Part shown: piece after piece, positions 45,439 to 54,193 of the stretch
Layout of the letters: each line of letters begins with the position of its first letter
How positions within the stretch are numbered: position 1 is the stretch's first letter
DNA from: Leptospira sp. WS4.C2
GTDB taxonomy: Bacteria > Spirochaetota > Leptospiria > Leptospirales > Leptospiraceae
Length of the DNA stretch: 64,000 nucleotides
NCBI RefSeq assembly: GCF_040833985.1
Contig: NZ_CP162139.1
Location: 3,444,501 to 3,508,500 of the forward strand
Reading direction: 5' to 3'
Notes under the pieces: model-generated
Told to the model about the DNA's origin: nothing
Databases searched by the model: none
What the model saw: only the letters and a program-made list of their open reading frames with translations
Program-made: the position numbers and the translations under genes

Positions 45439-46359
45439 ATGCCAAAATGTTTCCTAGGTACATCCTTATATGAAGCCTGCCCACCTAGCTGCAGGCATTC
45501 ATTCGCTAAACAAGACTTAGATGAAGATTGTATTGCGAAAACTAAACTAGAAGCATTTTTGCAAGACAAAGTTACATTTAAAATTGGGTTCTCTGCATTT
45601 TCCCAAATTCCAGCGAAAACTCTGGAAAAATTCCTTTGGACTTCTAAAGACAATTTGGAGTTAATCTCATATTTTCTTTATATTGGAGAACCAACACTCG
45701 TTCGAGAAATCATTGAATCCTTTTCCAACCACACATTGAGTTACCTTTTCAAATGTGATTTTGAAAATTATATGAACGTTCGGGATTCCATTAAAAGGGA
45801 AAAATCAATCAAACATATGTTTGATATACGAAGTTTCAAGTATTGGACTTTCGTTAGTTATTTGCGTATTTGCGATCTCATTCAGTATTTTGTTCGTTAC
45901 CTGAAAGAACCAGAGTATGCATGTCAGTTTATAGTCATTTTACCATCAGAAATTGTTTCCAATCTAAACAAATACACTGGGTTAGATTTTGAAGAAGAAA
46001 AGTCATTGTACACTGCTCTTGGAGATTCAATCTACGAATTACCGTTACAATCCCCAAAAATCTACGGACATATGATGCAATTATTTGCCGATGATCCAGA
46101 AGTTTCGATCATACTTTCCACAATGGAAGGACTCATTGAAAGACAACAATTGATTTTAGAAACGAGTGAAAAACTCATAAACTATATCGGGGAACATAGG
46201 ATTGATAAAAACTTTCAGTTTATTTTCTCTGAAATGAATGGAATGGAAATTGGAACCGCATCAGAAATTCTAAATCAATTATTAGAACGAAAAATGATTA
46301 CTCCCTCTCAAAAACAGATGATTATTGATTTTCTTAACACCGGTAAATTAGAATTATAG
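45439..46359 (+). CDS. Hypothetical protein, 306 aa, unknown family
   Basis: Not recognised. No signal peptide, though the first ~30 residues hold three Cys and one Cys later (LYEACPPSCRHSF). The rest is helical and charged with aromatic-rich segments (FKYWTFVSYLRICDLIQYFV). The last ~70 residues (RQQLILETSEKLINYIGEHR, then ASEILNQLLERKMITPSQK) look like a regulatory helical tail. It follows the DUF3347-like lipoprotein gene by 3 nt, so the two are probably cotranscribed, and ends at a strong bidirectional terminator. Confidence 0.68.
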   Translation: MPKCFLGTSLYEACPPSCRHSFAKQDLDEDCIAKTKLEAFLQDKVTFKIGFSAFSQIPAKTLEKFLWTSKDNLELISYFLYIGEPTLVREIIESFSNHTLSYLFKCDFENYMNVRDSIKREKSIKHMFDIRSFKYWTFVSYLRICDLIQYFVRYLKEPEYACQFIVILPSEIVSNLNKYTGLDFEEEKSLYTALGDSIYELPLQSPKIYGHMMQLFADDPEVSIILSTMEGLIERQQLILETSEKLINYIGEHRIDKNFQFIFSEMNGMEIGTASEILNQLLERKMITPSQKQMIIDFLNTGKLEL

Positions 46360-46391
46360 AATAAACTAACCTTCGCTAGTTTATTCTATAA
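46354..46391. terminator. Bidirectional terminator between convergent genes
   Basis: A perfect 15-bp inverted repeat with an 8-nt loop: the left arm runs 46354-46368 (includes TAGAATAAACTA), the right arm 46377-46391 (TAGTTTATTCTA). It contains the stop codon of the plus-strand gene and lies 14 nt from the end of the MFS gene. The arms are AT-rich, so each side also supplies the U-rich tail. Confidence 0.7.
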
Positions 46392-46404
46392 GATTGATAA
46401 AAAT

Positions 46405-47628
46405 CTAACCAGCAATCTTAACTTTTTTGGCAAGATAAACGCTAAACAACAAACTAAATACAGAAATCATTCCAACTAGTTCATAATTCTCCAATTGGTT
46501 ATCTGCGGTTTGGAACAAAATGAGTCCGGCAACATAGGATGCCGCTCCTGAAGAGATTTGTTGGATGGCAGAATTTACAGACATAAAGCTTCCACGAATT
46601 CTTGGTTCCACAGCGGAGGTAATCATAGCAAAAGCAGGAACCATCCGTCCGGAAACTAAAATCATAAATAAAGTCGTGACGGTAAGAACTATTGGTAGCG
46701 AAGTTTTTGTCAAAGTAACAACAATCACAATGGGAATCACTGCAACGATTGAAATAATTTGGTAAACTTTCAATTTTCCATATTTGTCCGATAGTTTTCC
46801 AATGAATCTACTCGTAAAAAAAGTAAAAAGACCTCCAAAGAAATAAATATAAGGAAGATCGCTGATCGCTAAACCAACGTTAGAGACAAGAAATGGACTA
46901 AGGAAAGGAATGATTGTAAATCCACCAAACATCAAAAATACCATAAAAAGAAAAGGAGCAAAATGGTCTTTTTTAGTAATCACTTGTTTTAACGATTTTA
47001 GCTGGGACTGTTTTGGATGAACATCTGAATCCAGATGGTAACGAATCGATGGCAATACTTTGTAACCAATTGGTAGAATTAAAAATCCAGCAATTGCTAA
47101 GGATAGGAATGGGAAATGCCATCCAAACTTATTTGCTAAAGAAAGCCCAATCGGAATTCCAATCACTGAAGCCACAGAAAAGGAACTCATTACAACACCT
47201 GTGGCAGTCCCTCTTCTAAATACAGGAATGATATCTCCAATAATGGAAAGGACTGTAGCCCCAATCATTCCACCGAACCCACCAGCAACAATTCTAGCAA
47301 AAAGTAAAAATGGGTAATTAGGAGCAAAAGCACATAACAATGTCCCAAAAGAGAATCCAAAGAACAATACAAGAAGACTCATTTTACGATCATAGGAATC
47401 TAAAAACAAAGCTCCAATCAGCCCAAAAACACCAGCACTAATGGAATAGGAAGATACTAGTAACCCAAAGGCTGCAGAATTGATTTTGAAACTGTCCATA
47501 AACACTGGCCCTAAGGGCATCATGATGACAAAATCCAGGATGTGTAAAAATTGGAGGGCCGCAAGGATGAAGATGATGGCTCTTTCTTTTTGGATTGTAT
47601 GAAGCGGATGGGTAAGAGGTTGGCTCAT
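46405..47628 (-). CDS. Major facilitator superfamily transporter
   Basis: A 407-aa membrane protein with about 12 spans. The drug:H+ antiporter-type signature FMDSFKINSAAFGLLVSSYS, LFLDSYDRKMSLL (motif A-like) and a late RFIGKLSDKYGKLKVYQ are visible. The N-terminal half has GGMIGATVLSIIGDIIP, typical of the DHA1/multidrug or sugar-efflux branch. The substrate cannot be deduced. It is a single gene, converging on the unknown gene at 45439 over a strong hairpin. Confidence 0.88.
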   Translation of the reverse strand: MSQPLTHPLHTIQKERAIIFILAALQFLHILDFVIMMPLGPVFMDSFKINSAAFGLLVSSYSISAGVFGLIGALFLDSYDRKMSLLVLFFGFSFGTLLCAFAPNYPFLLFARIVAGGFGGMIGATVLSIIGDIIPVFRRGTATGVVMSSFSVASVIGIPIGLSLANKFGWHFPFLSLAIAGFLILPIGYKVLPSIRYHLDSDVHPKQSQLKSLKQVITKKDHFAPFLFMVFLMFGGFTIIPFLSPFLVSNVGLAISDLPYIYFFGGLFTFFTSRFIGKLSDKYGKLKVYQIISIVAVIPIVIVVTLTKTSLPIVLTVTTLFMILVSGRMVPAFAMITSAVEPRIRGSFMSVNSAIQQISSGAASYVAGLILFQTADNQLENYELVGMISVFSLLFSVYLAKKVKIAG

Positions 47629-47715
47629 AAAACTAATATTGACCAGGCGTTCAAAATTTCCAAAACTATTTAGTTTCGAATTGCCAACTTTTGCATTGAG
47701 TAATAAATTTCCCTA

Positions 47716-48495
47716 ATGAAATACGCTCTAATTACAGGTGCTTCCACTGGACTCGGAAAAGACTTCGCTCTAACTTTAGCTAAAAAGGGTTATACTCCCG
47801 TTTTAGTCGCTCGCAGTGCCGATCGATTGAAAGCGCTCGCCGCTGAAATCAAAACCAAATACGGATTACAAAGTGTAGTCATAACCCAAGACTTGGCCAA
47901 ACCCAAATCTGCAGATGCCATATACAAATCAGTCAAAAAACTAAAGTTACCCATTCACTGTTTGGTGAACAATGCAGGTTTTGGTCTCAATGGTGAATTT
48001 CATAAAAATTCCTTTGAAAAAGAAGCAGAGTTGATCCAACTCAATGTCACCACTCTCGCAGAACTTTGCCATTTGTTTTTGCAAGATATGGTGGCCGCAA
48101 AAGATGGTTATATCTTAAACGTTGCCTCCACTGCTGCCTTCCAACCAGGACCACTTATGTCAAGTTACTATGCCTCAAAAGCTTTTGTCCTTTCCTTGAG
48201 CGAAGGACTTGCCGAAGAGGTCCGAGATTATGGTGTTACTGTAACATGCGTTTGCCCTGGGCCAACACAAACAGAATTTTTTGAAAGAGCAAATATGACC
48301 AAAATCAATTTAGTAAAGTCATCTTTTCTCATCATGAAATCGCAGGATGTAGTAGATATTGGACTCGATGCAATGTTTGGAAAAAAGGTCGTTAAAATTA
48401 CCGGATTCTTTAATTTCCTTTTAGCACAATCCGTTCGATTTTCTCCTAGATTTCTCGTACGTTTGATTGCAAAATACTTACACCAAGCAGGATGA
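47716..48495 (+). CDS. Short-chain dehydrogenase/reductase
   Basis: A 259-aa classical SDR. The cofactor motif TGASTGLGKDFA lies at residues 7-18, NNAGFGLNGEF near residue 88, catalytic Ser in NVASTAAF, and the YxxxK pair in SSYYASKAFVLS. CVCPGPTQTEF is typical of the YqjQ/DltE-like subgroup. The substrate is unknown. It ends close to the start of the aminotransferase gene, and depending on that start they overlap or abut. Confidence 0.9.
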   Translation: MKYALITGASTGLGKDFALTLAKKGYTPVLVARSADRLKALAAEIKTKYGLQSVVITQDLAKPKSADAIYKSVKKLKLPIHCLVNNAGFGLNGEFHKNSFEKEAELIQLNVTTLAELCHLFLQDMVAAKDGYILNVASTAAFQPGPLMSSYYASKAFVLSLSEGLAEEVRDYGVTVTCVCPGPTQTEFFERANMTKINLVKSSFLIMKSQDVVDIGLDAMFGKKVVKITGFFNFLLAQSVRFSPRFLVRLIAKYLHQAG

Positions 48496-48496
48496 T

Positions 48497-49690
48497 TTGG
48501 CCAATTACCCTTTTTCCTTTTCCAGCCGTTTTCAGTTGTTAGGTGATTTGAACTCAGAAAATAAAATCTACCAAACAAAACAAAACCTAGAAAATTCCGG
48601 AAAAACAATTTTGGATCTAACCAATTCCAATCCTACAAAACTAGGATTGGAATTCCCACCGGGAGCTTTGTCCCATATACTATCCAGTTTGGACCTCAGC
48701 CAGTATGATCCCCTGGCAGAAGGATTAGAATCCGCAAGAGCGGCCATTGTTTCCGAATATGCAAAAAGAGAAATCCAAACCAAAACATCAGATTTAGTTC
48801 TAACGGCCAGTACTTCGGAAGCTTATTCTTATATTTTTAAACTTTTCACAAATCCAGGTGATGAAGTTCTAACACCAAATCCTGGTTATCCGTTGTTTAG
48901 CTTCCTGATTGGCCTGGAGAATCTAAAAGAAGTCCACTACCCGCTAAAGGAAGATCCAGAAACGGGACAGTGGATTTACTCTGCGGAAACCATAGCCAAT
49001 TGTGTGAGTACAAAAACAAAACTGATTGTTCTAGTGAGTCCAGCAAATCCCACTGGATCTCGAACCACTTCCAATTTTTGGAAGGAATGGCAAACACTAG
49101 GAATCCAAATTCCCATTTTATTAGATGAAGTTTTTGTGGGTTACGAGTTTTCTGGGGAGTCCCACCAAATTCCTGAGGCACCTGATTTTCCTCTATTGGT
49201 ATGTAATGGATTCTCTAAAATGTTGGCCCTTCCTGGGCTCAAACTGGGGTGGATCCTCAATAAAAGCCCCGAAATCTACCGATCGGAAATTCAAAAAAAT
49301 TTAGGATTCATTGCCGATACTTACCTTTCGGTCAACTCGCCAATACAACTGGCAACCCCTGAACTCATTCCCTGGAAATCTATGATTCAAAATCGCATAC
49401 GAACAAGGATTATGCGAAACTTAGCGGAATGTCATTCTTTTTCAGAAGGAAATCCAAAAATCAAAAACAAACAGACCATTGAAGCTGGCTGGTATTTTCT
49501 ATTTGATTTAGATATGGAAAAAAAGGATGAAGATCTGGTTGCAGAGATTCTATTAGAAACCAAGGTGTTTTTACACCCTGGATCTTGGTATGGTTTTTCG
49601 CATAACCGCTGCATATTGGTTGTTAGCTTAATTTCGGCGGAAGAAACGTTACGAAAAGGTTTAGAAGCCCTTCAGTCCTATCTTAAATAA
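48497..49690 (+). CDS. Pyridoxal-phosphate aminotransferase, class I/II
   Basis: A ~397-aa aspartate-aminotransferase-fold enzyme. Landmarks are LDLTNSNPTKLGLEFP, NPGYPLFSFLIGLEN, VSPANPTGSRTTSNFW and the PLP-lysine region NGFSKMLALPGLKLGW. The specificity is not clear. The start chosen is TTG at 48497, with AGGA 4 nt upstream and one base after the SDR stop. An ATG at 48467 would add ten residues inside the SDR gene and has no good ribosome site. The 3' end overlaps the patatin gene by 13 nt. Confidence 0.87.
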   Translation: MANYPFSFSSRFQLLGDLNSENKIYQTKQNLENSGKTILDLTNSNPTKLGLEFPPGALSHILSSLDLSQYDPLAEGLESARAAIVSEYAKREIQTKTSDLVLTASTSEAYSYIFKLFTNPGDEVLTPNPGYPLFSFLIGLENLKEVHYPLKEDPETGQWIYSAETIANCVSTKTKLIVLVSPANPTGSRTTSNFWKEWQTLGIQIPILLDEVFVGYEFSGESHQIPEAPDFPLLVCNGFSKMLALPGLKLGWILNKSPEIYRSEIQKNLGFIADTYLSVNSPIQLATPELIPWKSMIQNRIRTRIMRNLAECHSFSEGNPKIKNKQTIEAGWYFLFDLDMEKKDEDLVAEILLETKVFLHPGSWYGFSHNRCILVVSLISAEETLRKGLEALQSYLK

Positions 49691-50601
49691 TTAAGAATTG
49701 CAGTTTTTTGGGCCAAGGCATCCGCTTTTCCTAATTCAAAAGTTTCCCTAACTCCTTTTGGATTGGTATAATCAAAAGAGGTAATCGGTAAAGGTTTAGA
49801 AGGAGTCATCAAATAGGTTTTTGCCAATAATTCTGGGTCTTTACCCACAATCGTATTCGGTTCATAATGAATTCCGATGATTTTGGCGTTAGGCGAAAAA
49901 GTTTCGATGACCATATTATTGGTGAGTCCCCCATCCAAATAATATTCATCATCAACCGATTGAAAGTCCACAATGGGAGGAATGGAAGATGAGTTCATAA
50001 TGAATTGTTCTATTGTTTCTGAATTCACAAAGTCTTTTTCTGTAAAATCCACATCCACCATATTCCATTTTTTAATCATCTCGGCAGTCCGGTTCGCAGG
50101 GATTCCATCCGACCGGTCTCGATCATCCAAAATAAAGGCCCTACCTGTTTCAGAGATGAGCCTTGCCAAACGAAACTTATTCTTTAGCGAATCTTCCTTG
50201 GGATGAGCTTTCACTGAATGGATCCAAACTTTGGCACCTGATTCCAAAACCTTATCGAACTTCATTCCAAAACGAATGGTTCGCCGATACATATCTTCGT
50301 GTGGAAAGGTAGATTCTCCCCGAAGAAAATTCGAAAAATGAAAGTTACGCGAATTGCGTTTTGTGATTTCTTCAAAGTATTCAACTGATTCTTCTTCTGT
50401 TTGGGAGAGAATACAAAGGGCCATAGCAGCACCCGCAGAAACTCCAGAAACTTCAGTGAAACGAACCCCCCATTCACGGAGAGTTTTTCCAACCCCCAAA
50501 GCATAAAATGCCTTACATCCACCCCCGGCAATGGCAAGAGAAGCATCATAAGAGGGAAATATTTTGACTAGTGTTTGTAATACTTGTTCTCGAACGCCCA
50601 T
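49678..50601 (-). CDS. Patatin-like phospholipase
   Basis: A 307-aa serine acyl hydrolase. The catalytic pair is visible: nucleophile Ser in GVSAGAAM (GxSxG) and Asp in YYLDGGLTNN (DGG/A). The oxyanion loop AGGGCKAFYALG comes first. It is cytoplasmic by sequence. The start is uncertain: the ATG at 50601 avoids overlap with the upstream gene, while an ATG at 50640 would overlap it by 25 nt and add 13 residues. Neither has an ideal ribosome site. Confidence 0.88.
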   Translation of the reverse strand: MGVREQVLQTLVKIFPSYDASLAIAGGGCKAFYALGVGKTLREWGVRFTEVSGVSAGAAMALCILSQTEEESVEYFEEITKRNSRNFHFSNFLRGESTFPHEDMYRRTIRFGMKFDKVLESGAKVWIHSVKAHPKEDSLKNKFRLARLISETGRAFILDDRDRSDGIPANRTAEMIKKWNMVDVDFTEKDFVNSETIEQFIMNSSSIPPIVDFQSVDDEYYLDGGLTNNMVIETFSPNAKIIGIHYEPNTIVGKDPELLAKTYLMTPSKPLPITSFDYTNPKGVRETFELGKADALAQKTAILNYLR

Positions 50602-50615
50602 AAAATCGACAAATT

Positions 50616-50903
50616 CTATTCCCCTTCCCAACGAAAGCATAGAGTGTTGTTTTCTCCTAAAAATCTGTCAAAGTATAAACTAGCGCGACAATCGTCTTCG
50701 GTCGCAAGAAAGAAATCATATCCACCAGCTGGATATTTAATTTTGCAACAGCCTTTTTTGTCCTTACGATCGGGAGGTTGGCGTACCGATTTGTCTTGGC
50801 CCTTTAGATCTCCAAGAGTCGGAGGCAATTCTTGTCTTGGGTTAGCACTTCTTTCGAATACAAATAATAGAGATAGTAAGAGAAATACTAGTAATGTTCG
50901 CAT
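50616..50903 (-). CDS. Small secreted Cys-containing protein, 95 aa
   Basis: An N-terminal signal (TLLVFLLLSLLFVFERSA) is followed by a short mature domain with KGCCKIKYPAGGYDFF, EDDCRAS and NTLCFRWEGE, four Cys that may pair. Family not recognised. The ATG at 50903 begins the signal; codons before it add a hydrophilic leader. It ends 14 nt before the patatin start at 50601 (or overlaps it if 50640 is used), so both are probably on one transcript. Confidence 0.68.
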   Translation of the reverse strand: MRTLLVFLLLSLLFVFERSANPRQELPPTLGDLKGQDKSVRQPPDRKDKKGCCKIKYPAGGYDFFLATEDDCRASLYFDRFLGENNTLCFRWEGE

Positions 50904-51014
50904 TCTATACAAGTAGACAACCCTGAATCGATACAAGTTCGGCAATTCCTAAAAAACTCATGAATTAAGTTCAATCGTACATAATGTATTTCTACTGAAT
51001 AGGAAATATTTTTC

Positions 51015-51042
51015 TTTACCCATTTACGAAATCTTTTATAAT
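51015..51042 (+). promoter_or_regulatory. Candidate promoter for the DUF898-M48 operon
   Basis: A perfect -10 hexamer TATAAT (51037-51042) is preceded by TTTACC (51015-51020) at 16 nt spacing. The -35 matches four of six consensus bases. Transcription would begin near 51049, 24 nt before the ATG at 51073. Confidence 0.5.
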
Positions 51043-51072
51043 CTCCCCACTAATCATCCTTTGGGGACACCA

Positions 51073-52029
51073 ATGAACAACACTAGATTACAATACCATG
51101 CGACGGGAGGGCAACTCTTCATACTTTTATTGAAGAATATGTTTCTCACCGTAGTAACTTTAGGGATATATAGCTTTTGGGCAAGAACCAACGTACAAAA
51201 GTTTATGGCAGAAAATTTGGAATGGGCAGGAGAACGTTTTTCCTTCCACGGAACAGGAAAAGAGAGATTCATTGGTTTCCTCAAGGCATTAGGAATTTTC
51301 ATAGTCCTTTATATTGGAATCTATATCATTCAAACCATCCTTTCTTACATTCCCATCCCTTATTTCGGTATGATCGTAGGGTATCTCCTAACACTCGGGG
51401 TATTCCTGGCACTCGTTCCTATTATTGTAGTAGGTGGCCGAAAGTATCTTACTTCACGTACCGGATACCGTAACCTACGTTTTGGGTTCGATGGAAAGAT
51501 TTTGGAAGTTGCAAAACTTTACGGAAAAGGCATTCTATTAACAATCATTACATTAGGAATTTATTACCCTTGGTTTTTTGCTGAAAAAGAAGCTTACATA
51601 CAAAGCAAAACAAGATATGGAAATACAAACTTCGGATTTTCGGCAGAAGGTAAGGAAATCTTTTTCCTCTATTTAAAAGGGTTTCTTTTGAGTATCGTAA
51701 CTCTTGGAATCTACTATTCTTGGTTTTTGGCAGATGTTCAAAACTACATTTGGAATCGTACAAGTTTCCAAGGGAAAAAATTTAGATCCGATATCACTGG
51801 TGGCAAAATTTTTGTTAATTTTCTCATCGCTTATTTAATTATCCTATTTACTTTAGGAATTGGATTTGCTTGGGTTGTCGTCCGAATGACCAAACTCTTC
51901 ATCGAGTCAGTTAGTTTGGAGGCAGAGGTTGATTTCTCTACCATTTCAGCACAACCAGATGCCAAGGCGAATGCTACCGCGGAAGGTTTGGAAGCACTTG
52001 CGGAAACTTTAGAAGCCTTCCTCACTTAA
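51073..52029 (+). CDS. DUF898 (YjgN-like) membrane protein with four internal repeats
   Basis: A 318-aa membrane protein built from a repeated unit of one or two spans: VVTLGIYSFWARTNVQKFM, IITLGIYYPWFFAEKEAYI, IVTLGIYYSWFLADVQNYI and LFTLGIGFAWVVVRMTKLF at roughly 45-100 residue intervals. TLGIYxxW is the mark of the DUF898/YjgN family, whose function is unknown. The ATG at 51073 follows GGGGA by five bases. It is coupled to the M48 gene, which begins 4 nt after its stop. The C-terminal ~35 residues are Ala/Glu-rich. Confidence 0.85.
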   Translation: MNNTRLQYHATGGQLFILLLKNMFLTVVTLGIYSFWARTNVQKFMAENLEWAGERFSFHGTGKERFIGFLKALGIFIVLYIGIYIIQTILSYIPIPYFGMIVGYLLTLGVFLALVPIIVVGGRKYLTSRTGYRNLRFGFDGKILEVAKLYGKGILLTIITLGIYYPWFFAEKEAYIQSKTRYGNTNFGFSAEGKEIFFLYLKGFLLSIVTLGIYYSWFLADVQNYIWNRTSFQGKKFRSDITGGKIFVNFLIAYLIILFTLGIGFAWVVVRMTKLFIESVSLEAEVDFSTISAQPDAKANATAEGLEALAETLEAFLT

Positions 52030-52032
52030 ACA

Positions 52033-53229
52033 TTGTTTCAAAACCAAACATTTACATCCCGATATTTTGACGGAGTATCAGCGGTCCCTGAGGAAGGGAC
52101 CGTTCTGATTCATGGTCAGACCATAGATTTTTCATCTGGAGATACTGCCCACAAACTAGGTATCTCTCAATTTACGGAATTCACTTTGACGCATAAAGGT
52201 TGTAAGTTGGTCTTATTACCTGACGAGGTAAAAGAAAGTCCAGTTTTGGAAATTTTCTGCTCCAAAGAAGATGCAAAAAAAATAGAATCCATTTGGATCC
52301 AAACAAAAAAATCGCAAAGCCATGCGCATGCGTTTTTTTATTCCATCAGAGAGATGAACCCTTTCATACTCGGGGTCCTATCCATTGTCATAATTGCCGT
52401 AATAGGCTTTTTTTATTTTAAAGGATTGGAATTAGTTACCAACTTCATTCCTGTTTCTCTAGACAAATCACTCGGTGAATCCGTTCAACTCAAAATGGAT
52501 GCACAGTTTGAAGCTTGTAATACGAAAGCAACAGACAAATTCTTTTCGGAAGCGTTGAAGAAAGTTGTACCAAAAGGTAGTTCACACCAATTCAAAGTTT
52601 CAGTCATAGGCTCAGCCATTCCCAATGCCTTTGCCCTTTCCAACGGAAAGATCTATTTTTTCTCTGGATTGTTAAACGATGCCAAATCACAAGAAGAAGT
52701 CATTGGTGTATTAGCTCATGAAATTGCCCATGTGGAAAAAAGACACCATATGAGAAATTTAGTAAAGGCGGGTGGGACTTCACTTGCGATCAGTTTGATT
52801 GTTGGTCCTGGACTCGGAAATATGGAATTTTTAGAAACATTTACGGAACTTGGATCCACCATTCTTGTTCTAAAGTTTTCAAGGGATTTTGAAACGGAAG
52901 CGGATATAACTTCTATCGAATATTTAAAAAACCAAAACCTCTCTACCTCGGGCCTCCTCACATTCTTCAAACGAATGCAGGAACTAGAAAAAGGAATTAC
53001 CGAATCTGAGGACAATCCTTCAGATGCCAATGCCAAGGATGATGAAGTAGTTACCAAATCACTGACTGATTTTTTAAGCACACATCCTGCCACTGATGAA
53101 AGAATGAAAACATTAGAATCCTTGATTCAATCTAGTAAAAAAGGTTCCGTAAAAAAAATTGTTTCGGACTCCACTTGGAAAGAAGTTCAGTCCGTTTGTT
53201 TGGATTTTAAAAATTCGGATTCTAAGTGA
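52033..53229 (+). CDS. M48-family zinc metalloprotease with one membrane anchor
   Basis: A 398-aa protease. A cytoplasmic-like N-terminal region (~105 residues) leads to a membrane span (FILGVLSIVIIAVIGFFYF, about 112-130) and then the M48 catalytic domain with LAHEIAHVEKRH (HExxH) and the Glu of FETEADITSI as third zinc ligand. It resembles the LoiP/BepA-like secreted M48 branch with an added N-terminal module. The start is TTG at 52033, with no clear ribosome site, so coupling to the DUF898 gene is likely. The 3' end overlaps the epimerase gene by 43 nt tail to tail. Confidence 0.85.
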   Translation: MFQNQTFTSRYFDGVSAVPEEGTVLIHGQTIDFSSGDTAHKLGISQFTEFTLTHKGCKLVLLPDEVKESPVLEIFCSKEDAKKIESIWIQTKKSQSHAHAFFYSIREMNPFILGVLSIVIIAVIGFFYFKGLELVTNFIPVSLDKSLGESVQLKMDAQFEACNTKATDKFFSEALKKVVPKGSSHQFKVSVIGSAIPNAFALSNGKIYFFSGLLNDAKSQEEVIGVLAHEIAHVEKRHHMRNLVKAGGTSLAISLIVGPGLGNMEFLETFTELGSTILVLKFSRDFETEADITSIEYLKNQNLSTSGLLTFFKRMQELEKGITESEDNPSDANAKDDEVVTKSLTDFLSTHPATDERMKTLESLIQSSKKGSVKKIVSDSTWKEVQSVCLDFKNSDSK

Positions 53230-54107
53230 TTGTAAATTTGTTCTAAAGTTTCGCTTAAACTATGTTTGTTTTTCCAACCAAGTGCTTTTAATTTAGAATT
53301 ATCTCCGTACACTTTGGATGTTTCAGACGCTCTCACTCGTCCGGCATCCACTTCAAATTGTATATCATGTCCAGAAAATTTGACTAACTCTTCCACCATA
53401 TAGCGGATACTTCTTTCTTCCCCAGAACAGATATTGTAAATTTCGCCAGATTCACCCTTTTCAATTAAAGTCAAATATCCGCTAACGATATCTTCTACAT
53501 GAGAAAAATCTCGAGTAGGTTCTAAATCCCCAACGGAAATGGTCGACTTTCCCCTATGTTTGGCTTCGATGATTTGGGAACAAAAATTAGGAATCACAAA
53601 CTCTTTCCTTTGTCCAATCCCAATATGATTGAATGGTCGAGCTATTACGGCGGAAACAAAAGGGCTATAATGGGCATACTGTCTGCAATAAGATTCCGCA
53701 GCTAATTTGCTACCTGCATAAGGATTTACCGGATTTGGTAAAAAAGATTCTTTCAACGGAAGCAGTGAGAGGTTTTGTTTCCCATATACATCTGCAGAGG
53801 AAACGTACAACATTTTACATGGCCGTTGGAGGCGATGTAAGGATTCTAATAGATTCAATGTCCCTCCAACATTGATTTCTTCCGTTTCCCAAGGATTTTC
53901 GATGGCAATAGGAACAAAGGCCTGGGCTGCTAAATGGATGAGAACATCCGGCTGGATCTCTTCTAGATTCTTAAGAACAGTTTTTCGGTCGCGAATGTCA
54001 CCTTGAAAACAATGGATTTGGGATTCGCCTTGGGCTTCAAGTGCAGGAAGTAGATAACTTCCGACGAATCCGCTGGCTCCGGTGACTAAAGTTTGTTTTT
54101 TTTTCAT
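53187..54107 (-). CDS. NAD-dependent epimerase/reductase, GDP-4-keto-6-deoxymannose reductase-like
   Basis: A 306-aa extended SDR with TGASGFVGSYL at the N-terminus, LAAQAFVPIAIENPWETEEI, the catalytic YxxxK in NPYAGSKLAAE and RPFNHIGIGQRKEFVIPNF. The last block is typical of Rmd-type GDP-4-keto-6-deoxymannose reductases that make GDP-rhamnose, though GDP-mannose dehydratase-like relatives also carry it. It stands at the edge of the glycosyltransferase cluster, facing away, and probably supplies a deoxysugar. Confidence 0.8.
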   Translation of the reverse strand: MKKKQTLVTGASGFVGSYLLPALEAQGESQIHCFQGDIRDRKTVLKNLEEIQPDVLIHLAAQAFVPIAIENPWETEEINVGGTLNLLESLHRLQRPCKMLYVSSADVYGKQNLSLLPLKESFLPNPVNPYAGSKLAAESYCRQYAHYSPFVSAVIARPFNHIGIGQRKEFVIPNFCSQIIEAKHRGKSTISVGDLEPTRDFSHVEDIVSGYLTLIEKGESGEIYNICSGEERSIRYMVEELVKFSGHDIQFEVDAGRVRASETSKVYGDNSKLKALGWKNKHSLSETLEQIYNHLESEFLKSKQTD

Positions 54108-54193
54108 AGAAAAGGGAAATTTCCGATTCGGCCTTAAGATTTAGTTGCCATTCTTCCAATTTTTCAAATCCTCTCAACAAAAGAAAGAAAACT

